Source: Lepisosteus oculatus
Taxonomy: Eukaryota; Chordata; Actinopteri; Semionotiformes; Lepisosteidae
Direction: 5' to 3'
DNA: 64,000 bases
Assembly: GCF_040954835.1 (NCBI RefSeq)
Contig: NC_090709.1
Span: 39,221,475 to 39,285,474, forward strand
Every line of letters begins with the position of its first letter. Position 1 is the first letter of the stretch. The translations under genes and the position numbers were made by a program. Below the pieces are notes generated by a model, which saw only the letters and a list, made by a program, of their open reading frames with translations, searched no databases and was not told the DNA's origin. This document shows, in pieces, positions 12,121 to 23,364 of the stretch.

Positions 12121-12452
12121 CTGACAGGTGTCCAGAGCTGCGCACAGAGACGAGGGAGGACAGACAGGCAGGTCACTCAGTGGGACGCACGAGCACTTAG
12201 ACTGACCCCCCCCCCCGGAGGGCGCGGGGCGGGTGGGTATCGGCTGGCCCAGAGCACGCTGGGAAGGGTCCAGCTCAGAGCGGCGCCCCAGGGGCCTGGG
12301 CGGGTCTGCGCGGTCTGTCCCCACTGTGTTTTCCTTTCCTTTCTCGTCCCTGGCATCGGCCACAAACAAAATGTGCTCGGTCTCGTTTTCTTTCTTTTTA
12401 TACCGCTCCTATTTAACAGAAGACACGAGTTTGGATTTCCAGGAATAATTCT

Positions 12453-12458
12453 AATAAA
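12453..12458 (+). terminator. atf6b: Polyadenylation signal AATAAA (ATF6B)
   Basis: Canonical AATAAA 1.35 kb after the ATF6B stop, in AT-rich single-copy sequence and followed by GT-rich TTGTGCTGTTGGG. The 39-bp satellite begins about 115 bp downstream. Confidence 0.8.
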
Positions 12459-12572
12459 GCGTTTTGGATGTAAACAGTGGAGCAGTGTCTTGTGCTGTTG
12501 GGATGAGCACCGGTTTCACAGCCTCGCACACTGACAGAGACTGCGTCGCGCCCCAGAGCACCCAGCTGAGGG

Positions 12573-15500
12573 AACAGAGAGAGACACCAGAGTCTGGAGC
12601 AGCCAGGAGTCTAGAGAGAGAGACACCAGAGTCTAGAGCAGCCAGGAGTCTACAGAGAGAGACACCAGAGTCTGGAGCAGCCAGGAGTCTACAGAGAGAG
12701 ACACCAGAGTCTAGAGCAGTCAGGAGTCTACAGAGAGAGACACCAGAGTCTAGAGCAGTCAGGAGTCTACAGAGAGAAACACCAGAGTCTGGAGCAGTCA
12801 GGAGTCTACAGAGAGAAACACCAGAGTCTAGAGCAGCCAGGAGTCTACAGAGAGAAACACCAGAGTCTGGAGCAGTCAGGAGTCTACAGAGAGAAACACC
12901 AGAGTCTAGAGCAGCCAGGAGTCTACAGAGAGAAACACCAGAGTCTGGAGCAGTCAGGAGTCTACAGAGAGAGACACCAGAGTCTAGAACAGTCAGGAGT
13001 CTACAGAGAGAGACACCAGAGTCTGGAGCAGTCAGGAGTCTACAGAGAGAAACACCAGAGTCTGGAGCAGTCAGGAGTCTACAGAGAGACACCAGAGTCT
13101 AGAGCAGCCAGGAGTCTACAGAGAGAGACACCAGAGTCTAGAGCAGTCAGGAGTCTACAGAGAGAAACACCAGAGTCTAGAGCAGTCAGGAGTCTACAGA
13201 GAGAGACATCAGAGTCTAGAGCAGTCAGGAGTCTACAGAGAGAGACACCAGAGTCTGGAGCAGTCAGGAGTCTACAGAGAGAGACATCAGAGTCTAGAGC
13301 AGTCAGGAGTCTACAGAGAGAGACATCAGAGTCTAGAGCAGTCAGGAGTCTACAGAGAGAAACACCAGAGTCTGGAGCAGCCAGGAGTCTAGAGAGAGAA
13401 ACACCAGAGTCTGGAGCAGTCAGGAGTCTACAGAGAGAGACACCAGAGTCTAGAGCAGCCAGGAGTCTACAGAGAGAGACACCAGAGTCTAGAACAGCCA
13501 GGAGTCTACAGAGAGAGACACCAGAGTCTAGAGCAGCCAGGAGTCTACAGAGAGAGACATCAGAGTCTAGAGCAGTCAGGAGTCTACAGAGAGAGACACC
13601 AGAGTCTGGAGCAGTCAGGAGTCTACAGAGAGAGACACCAGAGTCTAGAGCAGTCAGGAGTCTACAGAGAGAGACACCAGAGTCTAGAGCAGTCAGGAGT
13701 CTAGAGAGAGAAACACCAGAGTCTGGAGCAGTCAGGAGTCTAGAGAGAGAGACACCACAGTCTAGAGCAGTCAGGAGTCTACAGAGAGAGACACCAGAGT
13801 CTGGAGCAGTCAGGAGTCTACAGAGAGAAACACCAGAGTCTGGAGCAGTCAGGAGTCTAGAGAGAGAAACACCAGAGTCTGGAGCAGTCAGGAGTCTAGA
13901 GAGAGAGACACCACAGTCTAGAGCAGTCAGGAGTCTACAGAGAGAGACACCAGAGTCTGGAGCAGTCAGGAGTCTACAGAGAGAGACACCAGAGTCTAGA
14001 GCAGTCAGGAGTCTACAGAGAGAGACACCAGAGTCTGGAGCAGTCAGGAGTCTAGAGAGAGAGACACCACAGTCTAGAGCAGTCAGGAGTCTACAGAGAG
14101 AGACACCAGAGTCTGGAGCAGTCAGGAGTCTACAGAGAGAGACACCAGAGTCTAGAGCAGTCAGGAGTCTACAGAGAGAGACACCAGAGTCTGGAGCAGT
14201 CAGGAGTCTAGAGAGAGAGACACCAGAGTCTGGAGCAGTCAGGAGTCTACAGAGAGAAACACCAGAGTCTAGAGCAGTCAGGAGTCTACAGAGAGAAACA
14301 CCAGAGTCTGGAGCAGTCAGGAGTCTACAGAGAGAGACACCAGAGTCTGGAGCAGTCAGGAGTCTACAGAGAGAAACACCAGAGTCTGGAGCAGTCAGGA
14401 GTCTACAGAGAGAAACACCAGAGTCTAGAGCAGTCAGGAGTCTACAGAGAGAAACACCAGAGTCTGGAGCAGTCAGGAGTCTACAGAGAGAGACATCAGA
14501 GTCTAGAGCAGTCAGGAGTCTAGAGAGAGAGACACCAGAGTCTGGAGCAGCCAGGAGTCTAGAGAGAGAAACACCAGAGTCTGGAGCAGTCAGGAGTCTA
14601 CAGAGAGAGACATCAGAGTCTGGAGCAGTCAGGAGTCTACAGAGAGAAACATCAGAGTCTAGAGCAGTCAGGAGTCTACAGAGAGAAACACCAGAGTCTG
14701 GAGCAGTCAGGAGTCTACAGAGAGAAACACCAGAGTCTGGAGCAGTCAGGAGTCTACAGAGAGAAACACCAGAGTCTAGAGCAGTCAGGAGTCTACAGAG
14801 AGAGACACCAGAGTCTAGAGCAGCCAGGAGTCTAGAGAGAGAAACACCAGAGTCTGGAGCAGTCAGGAGTCTAGAGAGAGAAACACCAGAGTCTGGAGCA
14901 GTCAGGAGTCTAGAGAGAGAAACACCAGAGTCTGGAGCAGTCAGGAGTCTACAGAGAGAAACATCAGAGTCTAGAGCAGTCAGGAGTCTACAGAGAGAAA
15001 CACCAGAGTCTAGAGCAGTCAGGAGTCTAGAGAGAGAAACACCAGAGTCTGGAGCAGTCAGGAGTCTACAGAGAGAAACACCAGAGTCTGGAGCAGTCAG
15101 GAGTCTACAGAGAGAGACACCAGAGTCTGGAGCAGTCAGGAGTCTACAGAGAGAAACACCAGAGTCTAGAGCAGTCAGGAGTCTACAGAGAGAGACACCA
15201 GAGTCTGGAGCAGTCAGGAGTCTACAGAGAGAAACACCAGAGTCTGGAGCAGTCAGGAGTCTACAGAGAGAAACACCAGAGTCTGGAGCAGTCAGGAGTC
15301 TACAGAGAGAAACACCAGAGTCTGGAGCAGTCAGGAGTCTACAGAGAGAGACATCAGAGTCTAGAGCAGTCAGGAGTCTACAGAGAGAAACACCAGAGTC
15401 TGGAGCAGTCAGGAGTCTACAGAGAGAAACACCAGAGTCTGGAGCAGTCAGGAGTCTACAGAGAGAGACACCAGAGTCTAGAGCAGTCAGGAGTCTACAG

Positions 15501-18500
15501 AGAGAGACACCAGAGTCTGGAGCAGTCAGGAGTCTACAGAGAGAGACACCAGAGTCTGGAGCAGTCAGGAGTCTACAGAGAGAAACACCAGAGTCTGGAG
15601 CAGTCAGGAGTCTACAGAGAGAAACACCAGAGTCTGGAGCAGTCAGGAGTCTACAGAGAGAAACACCAGAGTCTGGAGCAGTCAGGAGTCTACAGAGAGA
15701 AACACCAGAGTCTGGAGCAGTCAGGAGTCTACAGAGAGAGACACCAGAGTCTGGAGCAGTCAGGAGTCTACAGAGAGAGACACCAGAGTCTGGAGCAGTC
15801 AGGAGTCTACAGAGAGAAACATCAGAGTCTGGAGCAGCCAGGAGTCTACAGAGAGAAACATCAGAGTCTAGAGCAGTCAGGAGTCTACAGAGAGAAACAT
15901 CAGAGTCTGGAGCAGCCAGGAGTCTACAGAGAGAAACACCAGAGTCTGGAGCAGTCAGGAGTCTACAGAGAGAGACACCAGAGTCTGGAGCAGTCAGGAG
16001 TCTAGAGAGAGAGACACCAGAGTCTGGAGCAGTCAGGAGTCTACAGAGAGAAACACCAGAGTCTGGAGCAGTCAGGAGTCTACAGAGAGAAACACCAGAG
16101 TCTGGAGCAGTCAGGAGTCTACAGAGAGAAACACCAGAGTCTGGAGCAGTCAGGAGTCTACAGAGAGAAACACCAGAGTCTGGAGCAGTCAGGAGTCTAC
16201 AGAGAGAGACATCAGAGTCTAGAGCAGTCAGGAGTCTACAGAGAGAAACACCAGAGTCTGGAGCAGTCAGGAGTCTACAGAGAGAAACACCAGAGTCTGG
16301 AGCAGTCAGGAGTCTACAGAGAGAGACACCAGAGTCTAGAGCAGTCAGGAGTCTACAGAGAGAGACACCAGAGTCTGGAGCAGTCAGGAGTCTACAGAGA
16401 GAGACACCAGAGTCTGGAGCAGTCAGGAGTCTACAGAGAGAAACACCAGAGTCTGGAGCAGTCAGGAGTCTACAGAGAGAAACACCAGAGTCTGGAGCAG
16501 TCAGGAGTCTACAGAGAGAAACACCAGAGTCTGGAGCAGTCAGGAGTCTACAGAGAGAGACACCAGAGTCTGGAGCAGTCAGGAGTCTACAGAGAGAGAC
16601 ACCAGAGTCTGGAGCAGTCAGGAGTCTACAGAGAGAAACATCAGAGTCTGGAGCAGCCAGGAGTCTACAGAGAGAAACATCAGAGTCTAGAGCAGTCAGG
16701 AGTCTACAGAGAGAAACATCAGAGTCTGGAGCAGCCAGGAGTCTACAGAGAGAAACACCAGAGTCTGGAGCAGTCAGGAGTCTACAGAGAGAGACACCAG
16801 AGTCTGGAGCAGTCAGGAGTCTAGAGAGAGAGACACCAGAGTCTGGAGCAGTCAGGAGTCTACAGAGAGAGACACCAGAGTCTGGAGCAGTCAGGAGTCT
16901 ACAGAGAGAAACACCAGAGTCTAGAGCAGTCAGGAGTCTACAGAGAGAAACACCAGAGTCTAGAGCAGTCAGGAGTCTAGAGAGAGAAACACCAGAGTCT
17001 GGAGCAGTCAGGAGTCTAGAGAGAGAGACACCAGAGTCTGGAGCAGTCAGGAGTCTAGAGAGAGAGACACCAGAGTCTAGAGCAGTCAGGAGTCTACAGA
17101 GAGAGACACCAGAGTCTAGAGCAGTCAGGAGTCTAGAGAGAGAGACACCAGAGTCTGGAGCAGCCAGGAGTCTAGAGAGAGAGACACCAGAGTCTAGAGC
17201 AGTCAGGAGTCTAGAGAGAGAAACACCAGAGTCTAGAGCAGTCAGGAGTCTACAGAGAGAGACACCAGAGTCTAGAGCAGTCAGGAGTCTAGAGAGAGAA
17301 ACACCAGAGTCTGGAGCAGTCAGGAGTCTAGAGAGAGAGACACCAGAGTCTAGAGCAGTCAGGAGTCTACAGAGAGAGACACCAGAGTCTAGAGCAGTCA
17401 GGAGTCTAGAGAGAGAGACACCAGAGTCTGGAGCAGCCAGGAGTCTAGAGAGAGAAACACCAGAGTCTGGAGCAGTCAGGAGTCTACAGAGAGAGACACC
17501 AGAGTCTGGAGCAGTCAGGAGTCTAGAGAGAGAGACACCAGAGTCTAGAGCAGTCAGGAGTCTACAGAGAGAAACACCAGAGTCTGGAGCAGTCAGGAGT
17601 CTACAGAGAGAGACACCAGAGTCTAGAGCAGTCAGGAGTCTACAGAGAGAGACACCAGAGTCTGGAGCAGCCAGGAGTCTACAGAGAGAAACATCAGAGT
17701 CTGGAGCAGCCAGGAGTCTACAGAGAGAGACATCAGAGTCTAGAGCAGTCAGGAGTCTACAGAGAGAAACACCAGAGTCTAGAGCAGTCAGGAGTCTACA
17801 GAGAGAGACATCAGAGTCTGGAGCAGTCAGGAGTCTACAGAGAGAAACATCAGAGTCTGGAGCAGTCAGGAGTCTACAGAGAGAAACATCAGAGTCTGGA
17901 GCAGTCAGGAGTCTACAGAGAGAAACAAAAAGTCTAGAGCAGTCAGGAGTCTACAGAGAGAAACACCAGAGTCTGGAGCAGTCAGGAGTCTACAGAGAGA
18001 GACACCAGAGTCTGGAGCAGTCAGGAGTCTACAGAGAGAGACACCAGAGTCTGGAGCAGTCAGGAGTCTACAGAGAGAAACACCAGAGTCTGGAGCAGTC
18101 AGGAGTCTACAGAGAGAGACACCAGAGTCTGGAGCAGTCAGGAGTCTACAGAGAGAGACACCAGAGTCTGGAGCAGCCAGGAGTCTAGAGAGAGAGACAC
18201 CAGAGTCTAGAGCAGTCAGGAGTCTACAGAGAGAGACACCAGAGTCTGGAGCAGTCAGGAGTCTAGAGAGAGAGACACCAGAGTCTGGAGCAGTCAGGAG
18301 TCTAGAGAGAGAAACACCAGAGTCTGGAGCAGTCAGGAGTCTACAGAGAGAGACACCAGAGTCTGGAGCAGTCAGGAGTCTAGAGAGAGAGACACCAGAG
18401 TCTAGAGCAGTCAGGAGTCTACAGAGAGAAACACCAGAGTCTGGAGCAGTCAGGAGTCTACAGAGAGAGACACCAGAGTCTAGAGCAGTCAGGAGTCTAC

Positions 18501-20009
18501 AGAGAGAGACACCAGAGTCTGGAGCAGTCAGGAGTCTACAGAGAGAGACACCAGAGTCTGGAGCAGTCAGGAGTCTACAGAGAGAAACACCAGAGTCTGG
18601 AGCAGTCAGGAGTCTACAGAGAGAGACACCAGAGTCTGGAGCCGTCAGGAGTCTACAGAGAGAGACATCAGAGTCTAGAGCAGTCAGGAGTCTACAGAGA
18701 GAGACACCAGAGTCTGGAGCAGTCAGGAGTCTACAGAGAGAGACACCAGAGTCTAGAGCAGTCAGGAGTCTACAGAGAGAGACACCAGAGTCTGGAGCAG
18801 TCAGGAGTCTACAGAGAGAAACACCAGAGTCTGGAGCAGTCAGGAGTCTACAGAGAGAAACACCAGAGTCTGGAGCAGTCAGGAGTCTACAGAGAGAAAC
18901 ACCAGAGTCTGGAGCAGTCAGGAGTCTAGAGAGAGAAACACCAGAGTCTAGAACAGCCAGGAGTCTACAGAGAGAGACACCAGAGTCTGGAGCAGCCAGG
19001 AGTCTACAGAGAGAGACACCAGAGTCTGGAGCAGTCAGGAGTCTACAGAGAGAGACACCAGAGTCTAGAGCAGTCAGGAGTCTACAGAGAGAGACACCAG
19101 AGTCTAGAGCAGTCAGGAGTCTACAGAGAGAGACACCAGAGTCTAGAGCAGTCAGGAGTCTACAGAGAGAGACACCAGAGTCTAGAGCAGTCAGGAGTCT
19201 ACAGAGAGAGACACCAGAGTCTGGAGCAGTCAGGAGTCTACAGAGAGAGACACCAGAGTCTAGAGCAGTCAGGAGTCTACAGAGAGAGACACCAGAGTCT
19301 GGAGCAGTCAGGAGTCTACAGAGAGAGACACCAGAGTCTAGAGCAGTCAGGAGTCTACAGAGAGAGACACCAGAGTCTGGAGCAGTCAGGAGTCTACAGA
19401 GAGAGACACCAGAGTCTGGAGCAGTCAGGAGTCTACAGAGAGAAACATCAGAGTCTGGAGCAGTCAGGAGTCTACAGAGAGAAACACCAGAGTCTAGAGC
19501 AGTCAGGAGTCTACAGAGAGAAACACCAGAGTCTGGAGCAGTCAGGAGTCTACAGAGAGAGACACCAGAGTCTGGAGCAGTCAGGAGTCTACAGAGAGAG
19601 ACACCAGAGTCTGGAGCAGTCAGGAGTCTACAGAGAGAAACACCAGAGTCTGGAGCAGTCAGGAGTCTACAGAGAGAAACATCAGAGTCTGGAGCAGTCA
19701 GGAGTCTACAGAGAGAAACACCAGAGTCTGGAGCAGTCAGGAGTCTACAGAGAGAGACACCAGAGTCTGGAGCAGTCAGGAGTCTACAGAGAGAAACACC
19801 AGAGTCTAGAGCAGTCAGGAGTCTACAGAGAGAGACACCAGAGTCTAGAGCAGTCAGGAGTCTACAGAGAGAAACACCAGAGTCTAGAGCAGTCAGGAGT
19901 CTACAGAGAGAGACACCAGAGTCTGGAGCAGTCAGGAGTCTACAGAGAGAAACACCAGAGTCTGGAGCAGTCAGGAGTCTACAGAGAGAAACACCAGAGT
20001 CTGGAGCAG
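12573..20009 (+). repeat. 39-bp satellite array, ~190 copies, between ATF6B and RING1
   Basis: The unit is CAGGAGTCTACAGAGAGAGA followed by CACCAGAGTCTGGAGCAGT. The variants shuffle among copies: TACAG/TAGAG, GAGAC/GAAAC, CACC/CATC, CTGG/CTAG, CAGT/CAGC. Period is 39 bp over 7.4 kb, with one local disruption near 17930 (GAAACAAAAAGTC). Runs of units recur as higher-order blocks, for example a common order around 15430-15960 and 16280-16800. The array occupies the whole intergenic interval. Confidence 0.97.
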
Positions 20010-20029
20010 GGAGAAGGTTATTTCAGTGT

Positions 20030-20395
20030 AGTTTCCAGGTGACGAGGGCGGCCGGTCCCGTCTCGGAGTTCGAGTCCCAGGGGTCTCGGTCCCAGGCCTG
20101 CGTGCGAGAGAAGCCCATCTCGGGGGACTCGCTGCAGGGAGACGATACTGTTCAGCCGGTGAGCGGACTGGACGAAAGATGGCAGCAGATGGGGGCACCA
20201 AGCATTATCTGTCAGCAAACCAATACAGAGAGAGCAGAATGTCAGCACCCTTTACTTCCTTCCTTCCTTCACACATGTCTCTTCCTGGACAGTCGACAGG
20301 AGCTGAGTCGTCCCTCACGGGTGAGAAACAGCCCTGTCCTGTATTGATCAGTCCAGCTCCTGGCTTTCTACAGCGAGATGAGTCTATTTGGTATT
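20030..20395 (+). other. Intergenic sequence upstream of the RING1 promoter
   Basis: Single-copy sequence with no supportable ORF. GAGTTCGAGTCCCAG near 20067 resembles a Pol III B box and may be a tRNA-derived SINE fragment. Confidence 0.4.
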
Positions 20396-20399
20396 CGTG

Positions 20400-20790
20400 A
20401 GGAGGGCCTGTGACGTCGGCCAGTCCGCTGCCGCTGCCGCTGTCTCCTCCAGCCCACCAGGCGGCGCTGTCGCACGTCCAAGCATGACGCGCCACGCCGC
20501 CGGAAGTCCGGCTGCGTCGCTTCCGGCGTCAAGATGGCCGCCAGCTAGGAGCGCCCAGCCAGGCACTTTTGTTTACATTCCTCCCGATTGTGTTTCGTTG
20601 CGGACACGGAGGTGGCGGGGAGGGAAAAACAAAATTGCCCACGGAAGAAATAAAATCCCGAAGGAAGCGCAGCGAAAGCGAAGCGCCTTCTGTGGCGCAG
20701 AGCAGGACGGGCCGCGGAGCGGAGGAGCGACGCGACACCGAGTTGGGAGAAACTTCGACCGCAGCGGCCGCGTCTCCCGGCCTGAGTGGG
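20400..20790 (+). promoter_or_regulatory. ring1: Probable RING1 CpG-rich promoter and 5' untranslated exon
   Basis: CpG-dense patch with a CRE-like TGACGTCG (20411-20418), a CTCF-like CCCACCAGGCGGCGCTG (20453-20469), an ETS site CCGGAAGT (20500-20507), and CTTCCGG followed by AAGATGGCCGCC (20520-20543, ETS/YY1-like). It lies 2.8 kb upstream of the RING1 start codon, which sits in an exon with its own acceptor, so an untranslated first exon is expected here. Its donor is uncertain: a GTGGGT/GTGAGT in the next repeat, or the GTAAGT at 21229. Confidence 0.65.
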
Positions 20791-21128
20791 TGTGGAAGTG
20801 TCTCGTCTCCTATCTGTCCCCGAGTGAGTGTGGAAGTGTCTCGTCTCTGCTCCCGAGTGGGTGTGGGAGTGTCTCGTCTCCCGGCCCGAGTGGGTGTGGA
20901 AGTGTCTCGTCTCCCGGCCCGAGTGAGTGTGGAAGTGTCTCGTCTCTGTTCCCGAGTGAGTGTGGAAGTGTCTCGTCTCGTCTCCCGGCCCGAGTGGGTG
21001 TGGAAGTGTCTCGTCTCGTCTCGTCTCGTCTCCCGGCCCGAGTGGGTGTGGAAGTGTCTCGTCTCGTCTCGTCTCCCGCCCCGAGTGAGTGTGGAAGTGT
21101 CTCGTCTCCCGGCCCCAGTGAGTGTGGA
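20783..21128 (+). repeat. ~35-bp CpG-rich repeat with donor-like GTGAGT, ~10 copies
   Basis: The unit reads CCGAGTGGGTGTGGAAGTGT then CTCGTCTCCCGG. Each unit carries GAGTGAGT or GAGTGGGT, a potential 5' splice site. Some copies have extra CTCGT runs. The array directly follows the proposed RING1 first exon. Confidence 0.85.
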
Positions 21129-21159
21129 ATTGTAGCGTCGCGTATCGGGTGGGTTTGGA

Positions 21160-23312
21160 CACTCCCAGTGCACAGCAGTCTGCTGGTCCACTCCGGCTTT
21201 TACAGACGGTTGTATGCAGCTGTGAACTGTAAGTCTCATGGGCGACACTGGAAGACCTGGAGCGGATCAGACTGCTGCGCACTGGGAGTCTGACTGACAG
21301 CACTGTCACACCTGGAGCGGATCAGACTGCTGCGCACTGGGAGTCTGACTGACAGCACTGTCACACCTGGAGCGGATCAGACTGCTGCACACTGGGAGTC
21401 TGACAGCACTGTCACACCTGGAGCGGATCAGACTGCTGCACACTGGGAGTCTGACAGCACTGTCACACCTGGAGCGGATCAGACTGCTGCACACTGGGAG
21501 TCTGACTGACAGCACTGTCACACCTGGAGCGGATCAGACTGCTGCGCACTGGGAGTCTGACTGACAGCACTGTCACACCTGGAGCGGATCAGACTGCTGC
21601 GCACTGGGAGTCTGACTGACAGCACTGTCACACCTGGAGCGGATCAGACTGCTGCGCACTGGGAGTCTGACTGACAGCACTGTCACACCTGGAGCGGATC
21701 AGACTGCTGCGCACTGGGAGTCTGACTGACAGCACTGTCAGACCTGGAGCGGATCAGACTGCTGCGCACTGGGAGTCTGACTGACAGCACTGTCACACCT
21801 GGAGCGGATCAGACTGCTGCGCACTGGGAGTCTGACTGACAGCACTGTCACACCTGGAGCGGATCAGACTGCTGCGCACTGGGAGTCTGACTGACAGCAC
21901 TGTCACACCTGGAGCGGATCAGACTGCTGCGCACTGGGAGTCAGACTGACAGCACTGTCACACCTGGAGCGGATCAGACTGCTGCGCACTGGGAGTCTGA
22001 CAGCACTGTCAGACCTGGAGCGGATCAGACTGCTGCACTGTCACACCTGGAGCGGATCAGACTGCTGCGCACTGGGAGTCTGACTGACAGCACTGTCACA
22101 CCTGGAGCGGATCAGACTGCTGCGCACTGGGAGTCTGACAGCACTGTCAGACCTGGAGCGGATCAGACTGCTGCACTGTCACACCTGGAGCGGATCAGAC
22201 TGCTGCGCACTGGGAGTCTGACTGACAGCACTGTCACACCTGGAGCGGATCAGACTGCTGCACACTGGGAGTCTGACTGACAGCACTGTCACACCTGGAG
22301 CGGATCAGACTGCTGCGCACTGGGAGTCTGACAGCACTGTCACACCTGGAGCGGATCAGACTGCTGCACACTGGGAGTCTGACTGACAGCACTGTCACAC
22401 CTGGAGCGGATCAGACTGCTGCGCACTGGGAGTCTGACTGACAGCACTGTCACACCTGGAGCGGATCAGACTGCTGCGCACTGGGAGTCTGACTGACAGC
22501 ACTGTCACACCTGGAGCGGATCAGACTGCTGCGCACTGGGAGTCTGACTGACAGCACTGTCACACCTGGAGCGGATCAGACTGCTGCGCACTGGGAGTCT
22601 GACTGACAGCACTGTCACACCTGGAGCGGATCAGACTGCTGCGCACTGGGAGTCTGACTGACAGCACTGTCACACCTGGAGCGGATCAGACTGCTGCGCA
22701 CTGGGAGTCTGACTGACAGCACTGTCACACCTGGAGCGGATCAGACTGCTGCGCACTGGGAGTCTGACTGACAGCACTGTCACACCTGGAGCGGATCAGA
22801 CTGCTGCACACTGGGAGTCTGACAGCACTGTCACACCTGGAGCGGATCAGACTGCTGCGCACTGGGAGTCTGACTGACAGCACTGTCACACCTGGAGCGG
22901 ATCAGACTGCTGCGCACTGGGAGTCTGACTGACAGCACTGTCACACCTGGAGCGGATCAGACTGCTGCGCACTGGGAGTCTGACTGACAGCACTGTCACA
23001 CCTGGAGCGGATCAGACTGCTGCGCACTGGGAGTCTGACTGACAGCACTGTCACACCTGGAGCGGATCAGACTGCTGCGCACTGGGAGTCTGACTGACAG
23101 CACTGTCACACCTGGAGCGGATCAGACTGCTGCACACTGGGAGTCTGACAGCACTGTCACACCTGGAGCGGATCAGACTGCTGCGCACTGGGAGTCTGAC
23201 TGACAGCACTGTCACACCTGGAGCGGATCAGACTGCTGCGCACTGGGAGTCTGACTGACAGCACTGTCACACCTGGAGCGGATCAGACTGCTGCACTGTC
23301 ACACCTGGAGCT
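21160..23312 (+). repeat. 55-bp array (~38 copies) with an inverted copy at its left edge
   Basis: The direct array spans 21254-23312. The unit contains CACCTGGAGCGGATCAGACT, then GCTGCGCACTGGGAGTCTGA and CTGACAGCACTGT. Most units are 55 bp; a 51-bp variant lacks one GACT. At about 21160-21193 the reverse complement of the unit core occurs (ACTCCCAGTGCACAGCAGTC), so the first direct unit and this copy could form a foldback with a ~60-nt loop. The array sits in the 5' intron of RING1. Confidence 0.92.
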
Positions 23313-23364
23313 GTGAGTCTGATGGCACTTTCTCTATTTTGTCTCCTCAGGGACAAGAAACAAC

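Larger units (their letters stand above)
11106..12480 (+). other. atf6b: ATF6B 3' untranslated region
   Basis: Sequence from the stop codon to just past the AATAAA at 12453. It contains a (GTGTGC)-like stretch (11190-11290), a CTGTAC-ACCTGTCTGTCT array and a single-copy AT-rich 3' end. This is inferred from gene structure; no transcript evidence is available. Confidence 0.65.

Noticed and set aside
11071-12369. Minus-strand 432-codon ORF and plus-strand 409-codon ORF
   Set aside because: Both read through the CTGTACACCTGTCTGTCT array in the ATF6B 3'UTR. Low-complexity composition, no family resemblance.
12573-20009. CRISPR-like regular repeat array
   Set aside because: Units are contiguous with no unique spacers, in a eukaryotic intergenic region. 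It is a satellite.
20388-21309. Overlapping plus- and minus-strand ORFs of 240-300 codons
   Set aside because: They cover the CpG-rich RING1 promoter and the 35-bp repeat. No recognisable protein and no splice logic.
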